Assembly (NCBI GenBank): GCA_017438745.1
Contig: JAFRUS010000006.1
Span: 1 to 32,927 of the forward strand
Source: Oscillospiraceae bacterium
GTDB lineage: Bacteria > Bacillota > Clostridia > Oscillospirales > Ruminococcaceae
Reading direction: 5' to 3'
DNA length: 32,927 nt
Below the pieces are notes generated by a model. The model did no database searches. It was not told where the DNA came from and saw only the letters and a list, made by a program, of their open reading frames with translations. Positions within the stretch are counted from its first letter, which is position 1; each line of letters opens with the position of its first letter. This document shows positions 7,543 to 15,449 of the stretch, in pieces. The position numbers were made by a program, and so were the translations under genes.

Positions 7543-8691
7543 TTAACCGATCTTACTTTTTATTACCTCAAGGGCTTTGTCAAGCTGTGCATCTTCGACG
7601 CCTTCTGCCGGAAATACTTCATAGTCAGGAATAAGTCCTACACCGTGGTAGCAGTCTGACTTTGTCGTTTTGTATTCCGCAACTGTAAGTACAACTGTGC
7701 TGCCGTTGCTTAACGAGAACGTATCCTGCATTATTCCTTTTCCGAATGAGGTCTCTCCTACAAGTTCGGCACCCTTGAAATCACGAAGAGATGCCGCAAA
7801 AAGTTCAGCGCCGCTTGCGGAATTTCCGTTCATCAGAACAGTCATCGGCATATCAGTCTCTTCCGCATCAGAGGAAACAATCGTTTCTTCCTTTCCGTCC
7901 TTGTAGATAGCTACTGCTATCTTTCCTTCCGGAAGCAGAGGGTCAAGGCATTCCTCAACTGCGGTAACAAGTCCGCCGCCATTGTTTCTGACATCAAAAA
8001 TGATGCCCTTTGCGCCTTTTGCCTTACAGTCATCAAAACAGTTCTTTACCTGTTCAGGAGTCTTGTCGTTGAACTGGCTTATTTTTATTACTCCGATGTC
8101 ATCGATCATCTCGGACGTTGCGGTTATAATATCGATCTTTTCACGTTTTATATCGAAATCGATGATATTTCCGTCACGCTCAACGGTTATCTTTACAACT
8201 GAATCAACCTCGCCGGTTTTGATATAATTTACTGCCTCTTCATAACCCATATCCTTTACATCACTGCCGTCAAGTTTCCTGATTATATCTCCAGCCTGCA
8301 TTCCCGCTTTTTCCGCCGGTGTCTTGGAATTAACCTCAACGACTTCCATATATCCGTCCTCGCGGCCCAGCACGGTGATACCGACCCCCGTTTTAAGGCC
8401 GGAATGGCTTTCGTTTCTTTCCTCAGTCTGCTTTATGCTCTGGTATCTTGAATAAGGATCTTCCAGTGCCGAAACATATCCGCCGACAGCAGAATCGATA
8501 AGCTTTTCGCTGTCAGATGCATCGTAGTAAAAATGCTTTGCGATTATATTTTCAGCTTCTGCCAGCAGCTGAAATTCCTTAAGCTTTTTCATATCGCTGT
8601 ATTTCATCGCAGAATATGTTGCGGAAAAAGTCAGCATCGCCGTACAGGCTACGGCGATAACGATACTTTTGTTTATTTTATTTTCATTCAT
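7543..8691 (-). CDS. S41 family C-terminal processing peptidase
   Basis: A 382-residue exported, membrane-anchored protease. It has an N-terminal membrane helix (about 9-27), a PDZ domain (about 95-185, with the carboxylate-binding region around KTGVGITVLG and TPAEKAGMQAGD) and an S41 protease core. The catalytic Ser is S293 (NGNSASGAE) and the Lys is K318 (GETSFGKG), the 25-residue spacing usual for CtpA/CtpB. Such enzymes trim or activate envelope proteins. It follows ftsE-ftsX, as in many Firmicutes, but the usual peptidoglycan hydrolase gene between ftsX and the protease is absent. A strong terminator abuts its ribosome site (CAGGAG). Confidence 0.93.
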   Translation of the reverse strand: MNENKINKSIVIAVACTAMLTFSATYSAMKYSDMKKLKEFQLLAEAENIIAKHFYYDASDSEKLIDSAVGGYVSALEDPYSRYQSIKQTEERNESHSGLKTGVGITVLGREDGYMEVVEVNSKTPAEKAGMQAGDIIRKLDGSDVKDMGYEEAVNYIKTGEVDSVVKITVERDGNIIDFDIKREKIDIITATSEMIDDIGVIKISQFNDKTPEQVKNCFDDCKAKGAKGIIFDVRNNGGGLVTAVEECLDPLLPEGKIAVAIYKDGKEETIVSSDAEETDMPMTVLMNGNSASGAELFAASLRDFKGAELVGETSFGKGIMQDTFSLSNGSTVVLTVAEYKTTKSDCYHGVGLIPDYEVFPAEGVEDAQLDKALEVIKSKIG

Positions 8692-8705
8692 CTTTCATGT
8701 CTCCT

Positions 8706-8739
8706 GAAAAAACCATGCCAGCAGAAAACTGCTGGCATG
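8706..8739 (-). terminator. Terminator between ftsX and the S41 peptidase gene
   Basis: An 11-bp perfect stem, CATGCCAGCAG with CTGCTGGCATG (8714-8724 and 8729-8739), and a 4-nt loop, followed on the minus strand by T6. The T run runs straight into the ribosome site CAGGAG of the next gene, so no promoter fits between. Confidence 0.88.
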
Positions 8740-8758
8740 TGCAATAAAAACTTTAGTT

Positions 8759-9658
8759 TTATACCTGAAGATGTTTAGTAGTACTGATCACACTTCCCAG
8801 AGCGCCGATGACAGCACCTATGCAGAGATAGATAGCAAGCATCGTATACTTGATCTGGCTGAACGGAAGAGGTTCTGAAACACCGATGGTCTCCCAGAAC
8901 GCAATGTTGTTTGTGATTATATCCATCAGAGTTGTATAACCGTAATATGTTACCACATAAGCGCCGACACCTGAAACGAATCCGGTGAAAAGGCCTTCAA
9001 AGAAAAACGGCATACGTATGAATGAATTGGTAGCGCCAACATACTTCATGATGTTGATCTCTCGTCTTCTTGCGTAAACGCTGGCTCTCGTTGAATTCGA
9101 GATCATGATAAGAGATACTATGATGAGTGCTGTAAGAAGCGCTATCGATGTAATAAACACTACTTTTCTTAATCGGGTGAGGATCTGTGCAAATTCTGTA
9201 GGAGCTTTTACTTTTTCAGTAAAATCAAATGCATTCAGTGCCTTTACAGTATCAGTCATTTTTGAAGTATCTGCAATGCTGATGTTGAACGCATTCGGCA
9301 GAGGATTGTCATCTCTGATTGAGTCGAAAACCTCTTCGTACTCCTTCATCTGTGCGATATAGTTTTCAAGTGCCTCTTCCTTAGGATAGTACTTAACGCT
9401 TGCTATATTAGGAAGTGCACTGATCTGTTTCTGGGCATCCGGCAGCATTTCTTCCGTAACACTGTCCTTAAGGAAAAGAACAAGTTCATTCTTGTTTTCA
9501 ATGGAGCCTAAAAGTATCTCGATATTCATAACGAAAAGCGAAGATACACCGACCAGAAGCAGAGATACCATAAGAACACAGAAAGTTGCAATACCCATTA
9601 CTCTGTTATGCCAGATGTTTTTAAATCCCTGTCCGATAAGGTAAAATAAACTGCCTAT
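8759..9658 (-). CDS. ftsX: Cell division protein FtsX, apparent AUA start
   Basis: The membrane subunit of the FtsEX ABC complex, with four membrane helices, a large extracellular loop after helix 1 (about residues 50-170) and the FtsX/MacB core. FtsEX passes ATP-driven conformational change to peptidoglycan hydrolases at the division site. The first ATG (9598) would begin the protein just before helix 1. Twenty in-frame upstream codons encode LIGQGFKNIWHNR, the conserved FtsX N-terminal tail, and are preceded by a stop codon. AAGGAGTGA sits 9 nt before an ATA codon (9656-9658), and no ATG, GTG or TTG is available there. I therefore place the start at ATA. The ftsE stop is 13 nt upstream. Confidence 0.9.
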   Translation of the reverse strand: MGSLFYLIGQGFKNIWHNRVMGIATFCVLMVSLLLVGVSSLFVMNIEILLGSIENKNELVLFLKDSVTEEMLPDAQKQISALPNIASVKYYPKEEALENYIAQMKEYEEVFDSIRDDNPLPNAFNISIADTSKMTDTVKALNAFDFTEKVKAPTEFAQILTRLRKVVFITSIALLTALIIVSLIMISNSTRASVYARRREINIMKYVGATNSFIRMPFFFEGLFTGFVSGVGAYVVTYYGYTTLMDIITNNIAFWETIGVSEPLPFSQIKYTMLAIYLCIGAVIGALGSVISTTKHLQV

Positions 9659-9671
9659 GAAAAATCACTCC

Positions 9672-10376
9672 TTAAATTGTTTCGTCAGAAGTTTCTGTTT
9701 CCGCGTCGCCGTCGATAACATCATCATAGATTACTGTACCCTGATTGATGTTGATAAGACGGCCGCCGAAATGCTTGACGAGTTCATGTTCGTGAGTAAC
9801 CATTACGACAGTTGTGCCGCACTGATTTATAGCCTTGAGAAGGCCTACGATTTCCTGAGAAAGTTCAGGATCGACGTTACCCGTAGGTTCGTCTGCTATG
9901 AGAAGCTTAGGGTCATTAACAAGAGCTCTTGCAAGAGCAACACGCTGCTGCTCACCGCCCGAAAGCTCGTTAGGATAAGACTTCATTTTATCCTGAAGTC
10001 CGACCAGTCCTATAACATAGGAAACTCGCTTCTTGATATATGATCTTGGTGCATTAATAACACGAAGAACGAACGCAATGTTCTCATATACTGTCATTGA
10101 AGGAATCAGTCTGAAATCCTGAAATACCACGCCTATGGTTCTTCTGAACTTAGGTACTCTGCTTTTCTTCAGAGTTCTTAGGTTAAAGCCGTTTACCATG
10201 ACTGTACCGTCACAGGCATCAACTTCCTTCAGAAGGAGCTTGATAAGCGTACTTTTTCCTGCACCTGACGCACCAACAATAAATGTGAAGTCACCGTCAT
10301 CAATATGGATGTCTATCCCGTTGATAACGTTGTGCCCCTTGTTGTATGCGACACATACATTTTTAAGATCTACCAA
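9672..10376 (-). CDS. ftsE: Cell division ATP-binding protein FtsE
   Basis: An ABC ATPase of about 234 residues with Walker [10 protein letters not shown] (35-43), Q-loop VVFQDFRLI, signature LSGGEQQR and Walker [13 protein letters not shown]. These, and the pairing with ftsX, identify FtsE. It acts at the inner face of the membrane. The longest reading starts at GTG 10385, but GAGGCGG is too close to it. The same site is 8 nt from a TTG at 10374-10376, which gives an N-terminus ([13 protein letters not shown]) matching the family, so I choose the TTG. It follows the regulator gene by 27-36 nt. An acidic tail of about 15 residues ends the protein. Confidence 0.93.
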   Translation of the reverse strand: MVDLKNVCVAYNKGHNVINGIDIHIDDGDFTFIVGASGAGKSTLIKLLLKEVDACDGTVMVNGFNLRTLKKSRVPKFRRTIGVVFQDFRLIPSMTVYENIAFVLRVINAPRSYIKKRVSYVIGLVGLQDKMKSYPNELSGGEQQRVALARALVNDPKLLIADEPTGNVDPELSQEIVGLLKAINQCGTTVVMVTHEHELVKHFGGRLININQGTVIYDDVIDGDAETETSDETI

Positions 10377-10412
10377 ATGATACACCGCCTCTGTTCACTG
10401 TGATTATTTTCA

Positions 10413-11498
10413 TCAGAACTTTACAGGATTTGCTGATAAATATTTCTTTACCATGAGAGCAATCTTGAAGATGATCGCATGATCGAATTCACGGAGGTCA
10501 AGACCTGTGAGCTTCTTGATCTTTTCAAGTCTGTAAACAAGTGTGTTTCTGTGAACGAAGAGCTTTCTTGATGTTTCAGAAACGTTGAGGTTGTTCTCGA
10601 AGAAACGCTGGATTGTAAAGAGTGTTTCGTGATCGAGTGACTCGATGCTGCCTCTCTTGAATACTTCGTGAAGGAATGTTTCGCAGAGTGTTGTCGGGAG
10701 ATGGTAAACGAGTCTTGCGATACCGAGGTTGTCGTAGCTTACGATAACCTTGTCTGTGTCGAATACCTTACCTACTTCAAGAGCTGTCTGAGCTTCCTTG
10801 AATGAACGAGCGAGTTCCTTAACGCCTACTACCGGATTACCGATACCAACGTTTACTCTTGTATAGAATTCACCGCTGAGTGTGTCTGCGATTGAACGTG
10901 CGAGCTTTTCAAGATCCTTTGAATCGATAGCGTTCTTGAGTTCCTTAACGAGAACGATATCTGTTTCTGTGATGTTGAAAACGAAATCCTTGCTCTTGTC
11001 AGGGAAGAGATTCTGGATAACATCATAAGCTGAGATGTCATTTGCAGAAACGATTCTGATGAGAAGAACAACACGGCTTACTTCAGCATTGAAGTGAAGT
11101 TCTCTTGCCTTGATAACAATATCACCAGGAAGAACGTTGTCGAGAACTACGTTCTTGATGAAGTTGTTTCTGTCGTATTTTTCATCGTAATACTGCTTGA
11201 TGTTTGTAAGTGTGATTGCAAGAATGCTTGCATACTTTGCAGCTGTGTCATCTGTTCCTTCCACGAAAACTGCATAGTCAGGCTTGATGTTTGAGCCAAA
11301 CGGCTTGTATGTGTAGCCGTCACGGATAAAAATTTCAGATGAGTCGTTAAGATCGAGTGAAACGAATTCGTTTGTTGTACCGATCTTGGTAAAGTCGCTG
11401 CATGCAATGATAGATGCTGTTTCGTCAACAACGCCTATTGTCGCTCCTACAGTTTCATTCATCTGATGGATCAAACCCTGAAATAATCTGTTAGCCAT
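10413..11498 (-). CDS. CdaR/PucR-family transcriptional regulator
   Basis: A 361-residue regulator. Residues about 1-110 form a sensor-like domain (MNETVGATIGVVDETASIIACSD), followed by a middle GGDEF-like domain (about 125-250) and a C-terminal PucR-type helix-turn-helix (about 300-355, NNLNVSETSRKLFVHRNTL, RLEKIKKLTGLDL). CdaR-type proteins often respond to small carbon compounds; the ligand here is unknown. It is read just before ftsE with a short gap and no visible terminator, so regulator and ftsEX are probably co-transcribed. AAAGGA precedes the ATG at 11498. Confidence 0.88.
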   Translation of the reverse strand: MANRLFQGLIHQMNETVGATIGVVDETASIIACSDFTKIGTTNEFVSLDLNDSSEIFIRDGYTYKPFGSNIKPDYAVFVEGTDDTAAKYASILAITLTNIKQYYDEKYDRNNFIKNVVLDNVLPGDIVIKARELHFNAEVSRVVLLIRIVSANDISAYDVIQNLFPDKSKDFVFNITETDIVLVKELKNAIDSKDLEKLARSIADTLSGEFYTRVNVGIGNPVVGVKELARSFKEAQTALEVGKVFDTDKVIVSYDNLGIARLVYHLPTTLCETFLHEVFKRGSIESLDHETLFTIQRFFENNLNVSETSRKLFVHRNTLVYRLEKIKKLTGLDLREFDHAIIFKIALMVKKYLSANPVKF

Positions 11499-11588
11499 AA
11501 CATTATTCCTTTCTGATATTTATTATATTCATATGATCTTATTTTCAAAATTACAATTTTTGATTTTTGCGCACACTGCTCCTTAGAG

Positions 11589-11594
11589 ATTGTA
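11589..11594 (-). promoter_or_regulatory. Possible extended -10 promoter for the CdaR-type regulator
   Basis: On the minus strand, TGGTACAAT. A matching -35 box is weak (TTCACA at a long 20-nt spacing). It lies in the 177-bp gap between the DUF1934 gene and the regulator, which is otherwise AT-rich with no clear terminator. Confidence 0.35.
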
Positions 11595-11675
11595 CCACAT
11601 TTTTGGAGTGTAATTGTGAACAAACTATTAACAATTGTGCTTTTTTCATGGTTTTTTGTGTATTTTTCACAAGCG

Positions 11676-12137
11676 TTATACTGTTTCAGTTTTGACTGAA
11701 AGGCTTATCCAGTTCTCCGAAACAAAAGCTCCGTTGGAGTCGATAACATAACACATTTCAAGCTTTCCGCCTTCATCGCTCAGCCTGTTGTCGATCGATT
11801 TCGTATAGACTCCGAGCATAAGGCTGCCGAACGGTGTTCCGTAGTGACAGTGATGCTTTTTTTCAACCTCAAGCACAAGCTCGGAAGGAGCCTCGCCTTC
11901 ACGTCTTACAGATGCATTTCCTGTACCGGTTACTTCAATGACCGTAGTTGAATTCTCAAAACCTGTGGCTTCAGAATCCTCGTAGCTTATACAGTATTTA
12001 TCGCCTTCGCGTGAAAAAATGCCCTTGGTGGTAAGTTCAAAATCGCCTGATTCATTGATCGCATCATCGTCATGAACGCAGGTCATCGTTATGATCGCAG
12101 GGACCACGAACTTTTTACCGCTTTTCTTTCCCGCCAT
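11676..12137 (-). CDS. DUF1934 (YwiB-like) beta-barrel protein
   Basis: A 153-residue protein with the DUF1934/YwiB pattern: FELTTKGIFSREGDKYCISY near the start, SVRREG, YGTPFGSLMLGVYT and a closing CYVIDSNG...NWISLSVK strand. The B. subtilis YwiB fold is a calycin-like barrel; its function is not established. No signal peptide is seen. The start is ATG at 12135-12137, whose A is the last base of the upstream TGA (TGATG). This suggests translational coupling to the ligase-like gene. A longer reading from GTG 12143 would overlap that gene further and lacks a ribosome site. Confidence 0.82.
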   Translation of the reverse strand: MAGKKSGKKFVVPAIITMTCVHDDDAINESGDFELTTKGIFSREGDKYCISYEDSEATGFENSTTVIEVTGTGNASVRREGEAPSELVLEVEKKHHCHYGTPFGSLMLGVYTKSIDNRLSDEGGKLEMCYVIDSNGAFVSENWISLSVKTETV

Positions 12138-13210
12138 CAGCACACCGACTTTCCGTCATAGTCATCTATCGCCTGAATAAGAAGAAGACTTATGAGCTCT
12201 GTGAAAGAGTATCCTTCAGCTTCCATAAGCTTTACAAACATACTGTCCGGTGAGATCTCCGGTACCGGATTTATCTGACTTATGATTATCTCGCCTTCAT
12301 AATTACGGTAGAAATCGATTCGTGCCATGCCTGAACAGCCCATGAGTCTGTAAACATCAGCTGCTGTTTCGCTTATCTGTGCTGCTGTATAATCAGGAAG
12401 ATCTGCAGGAATTATGAATTCTGCGTTTTCTGTGCCTGAATTAAAGTCTGTTCCGTCACGTTCGATCCTTACTTCGCCAGGTGCTGATACGTTGATATTG
12501 TCATATCCGATGACAGCCACCTGAAGTTCCTCACCTTCGACGAATTCTTCAACAACTACCTTTTCGTCCTGCGTGAGCGCCATCTTTACTGCGTATTTCA
12601 GTGATTCAAAGTCCACTGCCATGCCTATTCCGGCTGAAGAACCGAAGTTTGCCGGTTTTACGATAATCGGGAACTGAAGTTCGTCACAGTATTCGTTACA
12701 CTTCTCGTCAAGATTCGGAAGATCGTTTCGGGACATCATTCTCCAGTTTGAAGTTTTGAATCCGTTATATCCGAGGACCGTTCTTGTGTAAGTCTTGTCC
12801 ATGCAGGCTGCAGATGCCATAAGGTCGCTTCCCACAAAAGGAATTCCTGAAGTTCTCAGTATACCTGCAATCGTACCGTCTTCACCGTTCTTTCCGTAAA
12901 GCACCGGGAAGATTACGTCAACGCGGTAAACAGATACCTCACCGTCCTCGATTTTGATTATACCCTTTCTGTTAGGATCAGGTGAGATGACTACAGAGGT
13001 ACAGTCCGGATTTTCATGCCATGTATCGTTTCGTATATCCTCGCTGGTACCCGGATAGTAAAGCCATCTTCCTTTCTTTGTAATGCCTATGCATATCGTC
13101 TCGTATTCTTCTGTGTCAATATTGTCTATAATAGATGCTGCTGCCAGAAGAGAGGTTTTGTATTCATTGGAAACACCGCCAAAAATTAAGGCCATTCTTA
13201 ATTTTGACAT
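12137..13210 (-). CDS. D-alanine-D-alanine ligase-like ATP-grasp protein with altered active site
   Basis: A 357-residue ATP-grasp protein of the Ddl/VanA family; authentic members join two D-Ala for peptidoglycan. Visible features are the N-terminal GGVSNE (E16 kept), GEDG (109-112), the ATP-binding loop IIVKPANFGSSAGIGM (about 182-197), VVVEEFVEGEE and GMARIDF (R297, D299). Several usually conserved positions differ: HG before GEDG is YG (Y105), the Mg ligand Glu of ExNxxPG is Q312, and the Gly of PG is E318 (SQINPVPEIS). The FYDYEAKY-type loop is missing. Activity or specificity is therefore doubtful. The start at 13210 has AAGGGGGG upstream; the ATG at 13216 touches that site. Confidence 0.85.
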   Translation of the reverse strand: MSKLRMALIFGGVSNEYKTSLLAAASIIDNIDTEEYETICIGITKKGRWLYYPGTSEDIRNDTWHENPDCTSVVISPDPNRKGIIKIEDGEVSVYRVDVIFPVLYGKNGEDGTIAGILRTSGIPFVGSDLMASAACMDKTYTRTVLGYNGFKTSNWRMMSRNDLPNLDEKCNEYCDELQFPIIVKPANFGSSAGIGMAVDFESLKYAVKMALTQDEKVVVEEFVEGEELQVAVIGYDNINVSAPGEVRIERDGTDFNSGTENAEFIIPADLPDYTAAQISETAADVYRLMGCSGMARIDFYRNYEGEIIISQINPVPEISPDSMFVKLMEAEGYSFTELISLLLIQAIDDYDGKSVC

Positions 13211-13264
13211 ATGCATCCCCCCTTGTTCTCTTGTAAATTTCCTGCCATAGACGCTTTATTTTCT

Positions 13265-13293
13265 ATTCTAACATATTTTTGTGAAAACTGCAA
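13265..13293 (-). promoter_or_regulatory. Sigma-A promoter for the ligase-like gene
   Basis: On the minus strand: TTGCAG (13288-13293), a 17-nt spacer and TAGAAT (13265-13270) with TGT just before it (extended -10). It lies about 60 nt upstream of the start at 13210. Confidence 0.65.
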
Positions 13294-13356
13294 GTCTTTT
13301 TCACTAAATTTTCGTTTAAAATGATATACAGCCAAAATTCAATACCCAAATGCAGA

Positions 13357-13392
13357 AAAAAGCTGTCGTTTTTTAATGTACGACAGCTTTTT
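13357..13392 (-). terminator. Terminator of the lipoprotein transcript
   Basis: A 12-bp perfect stem pairs AAAAAGCTGTCG-type sequence (13357-13368) with its complement (13381-13392). On the minus strand it ends in T6. It lies about 300 nt past the lipoprotein stop, on the far side of the tandem repeat, so the repeat would be part of that mRNA's 3' tail. Confidence 0.75.
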
Positions 13393-13575
13393 ATTTGCCG
13401 CTTGTTTTGGCGTTTCAATTGCCAAATTTATCTCGTTTGCCACTTGTTTTTACATTTCAATCGCCATTTTTGTTTCGTTTGCCGCTTGTTTTTACATTTC
13501 AATCGCCATTTTTGTTTCGTTTGCCGCTTGTTTTTACATTTCAATCGCCAATTTTGTTTCGTTGCCACTTGTTTT
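13392..13575. repeat. 42-bp tandem repeat array (four units plus a partial unit)
   Basis: Units begin at 13392, 13434, 13476 and 13518, with a partial unit at 13560. Units 2, 3 and 4 differ by about one base from one to the next; unit 1 is more diverged. Each unit has two similar halves of the form TTTC-4 nt-GCC followed by T-rich sequence, spaced alternately 18 and 24 bp. Because 42 is a multiple of 3, the plus-strand frames stay open through it, but the minus strand has a stop in each unit (ATGGCGATTGAAATGTAA). I regard it as non-coding. Confidence 0.9.
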
Positions 13576-13581
13576 AGAATT

Positions 13582-13653
13582 GTGCCACAGGCACCACCTG
13601 TTATCGGTACGCCTGCGGCGTTCTATCTATATGCAAGCGTCACAGACGCTTGC
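13582..13653. other. Three small hairpins with 3-nt loops downstream of the lipoprotein gene
   Basis: Three perfect stems occur in series: GTGCC-aca-GGCAC (13582-13594), ACGCC-tgc-GGCGT (13609-13621) and GCAAGCGTC-aca-GACGCTTGC (13633-13653). They lie between the lipoprotein stop (13688) and the tandem repeat. None has a T run on the minus strand, so they are not typical terminators. They may form a structured 3' tail. I see no gene in 13211-13687. Confidence 0.6.
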
Positions 13654-13687
13654 TCTGTCAAAACACCAAAAGGATTAGTTTATCGCT

Positions 13688-14272
13688 TCACTCATCCTCA
13701 AAATCATAACTCGATATTGTTACCCTATAAACAATATTATCTGATAATTTAAAACTAATCTTCGTTTTATCATCAATCATATATGTTAATTGATTTTCCA
13801 TTTCTGATTCGCCAAGAGTATTAATGATATCTTCTTTGGTAGAACTGAACGTTAATCCCATATATTCAAATTCAAAATCATCAAACATGGAATCCGGACT
13901 GATTTTCAGATATACTAAATTTTTATCTTCTTTATGCTTTTCATCAACAGAACAGTTTTCCAGCATCACAGTTCCAATCCTGTTATCACCGTGCCAGAGC
14001 TGACTGAACAGGCACCCGTCATCTGTTTCATAACATATCTCTTCGTCAATTGTAACGTTTTTTAAATCTTTTAATTTGAAAGGTATACTAACCTTACCGT
14101 TCATAAAGCTGAATTCATTCGAAAGTTTTTTATCGTCTTTTTCTTCAGTATCAACTGATGATACTGCTTCAGAATCAGGATTCGCTTCATGCTGATCTTT
14201 CGAACAACCTGTAATGGTTAAAATCATCATCAGTACGATAATAAAGAACAACGTTTTATTTCTTGTAATCAT
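13688..14272 (-). CDS. Small lipoprotein of unknown function
   Basis: A 194-residue protein with a clear type II signal peptide: MITRNK, a hydrophobic core and the lipobox LTITGC, with the lipidated Cys at 23. A polar, acidic linker (about 24-50) follows, then a globular domain of about 140 residues. The C-terminal part (GLTFSSTKEDIINTLGESE) resembles the strand-helix pattern of SmpA/BamE-type small lipoprotein domains, but I cannot assign a family. It should be anchored to the outer face of the membrane after processing by LspA, which is encoded at 17221. It is a single-gene unit with its own strong promoter. AAAGGAG precedes the ATG. Confidence 0.82.
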   Translation of the reverse strand: MITRNKTLFFIIVLMMILTITGCSKDQHEANPDSEAVSSVDTEEKDDKKLSNEFSFMNGKVSIPFKLKDLKNVTIDEEICYETDDGCLFSQLWHGDNRIGTVMLENCSVDEKHKEDKNLVYLKISPDSMFDDFEFEYMGLTFSSTKEDIINTLGESEMENQLTYMIDDKTKISFKLSDNIVYRVTISSYDFEDE

Positions 14273-14307
14273 TATAACTCCTTTAATAACTTCAAATCTT
14301 GATTAGG

Positions 14308-14337
14308 ATTATATCAAAAATTACACTGTGTTGTCAA
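14308..14337 (-). promoter_or_regulatory. Sigma-A promoter for the lipoprotein gene
   Basis: On the minus strand: perfect TTGACA (14332-14337), an 18-nt spacer and perfect TATAAT (14308-14313). The expected leader is about 30 nt. Confidence 0.85.
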
Positions 14338-14404
14338 GTTGTACTTTTCTCTCTTTAAAACAGAAATCAGAATTTGTTAATATCTTGCTTTCTGATAAAA
14401 CACA

Positions 14405-14436
14405 AACCCCGTCTGCATCATGAGGCAGACGGGGTT
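14405..14436 (-). terminator. Terminator after the transketolase genes
   Basis: A 12-bp perfect stem, AACCCCGTCTGC with GCAGACGGGGTT, and an 8-nt loop, followed on the minus strand by TTTGTGTTTT. It ends the lspA-rluD-transketolase unit. Confidence 0.85.
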
Positions 14437-14480
14437 ACAATTAAACTTAGTGCTTTATTAATCAGCGAAATCAGAAGCCA

Positions 14481-15431
14481 TTATTTAAACTTCTTTACAG
14501 CTTCCTTTGTCTTTGCAACGATGTTTTCCTTGCAGAGACCGAATTCCTTGAGGAGGTCTGCTGCAGGGCCGCTGTGGCCGAATTCGTCGTTTACGCCGAT
14601 TCTTACAACAGGTACAGGGCACTCTTCAGCTACTGTTTCTGCAACTGCTGAGCCGAGGCCGCCGATTATGCTGTGTTCTTCAGCAGTGATGATGAGACCT
14701 GTTTCCTTTGCAGCCTTGAGGATGATGTCCTTGTCGATAGGCTTGATAGTGTGGATGTTGATAACTCTTGCACTGATGCCGTCAGCTTCGAGGAGCTTTG
14801 CAGCCTCAACAGCTTCGTTTACCATAAGGCCGGTAGCAACGATTGTTACGTCCTTGCCGTCCTTTAACTGGATGCCCTTGCCGATTTCGAACTTGTATGT
14901 AGCTTCATCGTTAAAGATAGGTGTAGCAAGTCTGCCAAAACGGAGGTAAACAGGACCAACGTACTCTACAGCCGCCTTAACAGCAGCCTTTGCTTCAACA
15001 CCGTCAGCAGGGTTGATGATAACCATACCAGGGATAGTTCTCATAAGTGCGATATCTTCGTTGCACTGGTGAGTAGCGCCGTCTTCACCTACTGAGATAC
15101 CAGCGTGTGTAGCACCGATCTTTACGTTGAGGTGTGGATAGCCGATAGAGTTTCTTACGATTTCAAAAGCACGTCCTGCTGCAAACATTGCAAAGCTGCT
15201 TGCGAACGGGATCTTGCCTGATGCTGCAAGACCTGCTGCAACACCCATCATATCTGCTTCTGCGATACCGCAGTCAAAAAATCTTTCAGGATATTCCTTC
15301 TTGAACTTTACTGTTTTTGTAGCTTCAGCAAGGTCAGCATCAAGAACTACGAGTTTGTCGCATTCTGCTGCAATTTCCTTAAGTGCTTCGCCGTAGCTTT
15401 CACGTGTAGCGATCTTTATTACATCTGCCAT
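14481..15431 (-). CDS. Transketolase, C-terminal subunit
   Basis: A 316-residue protein matching the pyrimidine-binding and C-terminal domains of transketolase (DXS/transketolase-like). It has the conserved Glu region FFDCGIAEADMMGVAAGLA (near 55), the THAGISVGEDGATHQ block and a C-terminal domain (GKDVTIVATG, HTIKPID, GLGSAVAE). With the N-terminal subunit encoded just upstream (gap 18 nt) it forms a split transketolase that moves two-carbon units in the non-oxidative pentose phosphate pathway. Split forms are common in Clostridia and archaea. CAGGAGAG precedes the ATG at 15431. Confidence 0.95.
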   Translation of the reverse strand: MADVIKIATRESYGEALKEIAAECDKLVVLDADLAEATKTVKFKKEYPERFFDCGIAEADMMGVAAGLAASGKIPFASSFAMFAAGRAFEIVRNSIGYPHLNVKIGATHAGISVGEDGATHQCNEDIALMRTIPGMVIINPADGVEAKAAVKAAVEYVGPVYLRFGRLATPIFNDEATYKFEIGKGIQLKDGKDVTIVATGLMVNEAVEAAKLLEADGISARVINIHTIKPIDKDIILKAAKETGLIITAEEHSIIGGLGSAVAETVAEECPVPVVRIGVNDEFGHSGPAADLLKEFGLCKENIVAKTKEAVKKFK

Positions 15432-15449
15432 AATAAAACTCTCCTGTCC

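Noticed and set aside
13392..13575. CRISPR-like array
   Set aside because: Units are contiguous with no unique spacers, and no cas genes are present.
13321..13752. Plus-strand open reading frame of 143 codons through the tandem repeat
   Set aside because: It is open only because the 42-bp unit is a multiple of three and has no plus-strand stops. There is no ribosome site, several frames are open at once, and it overlaps a terminator and the lipoprotein gene.
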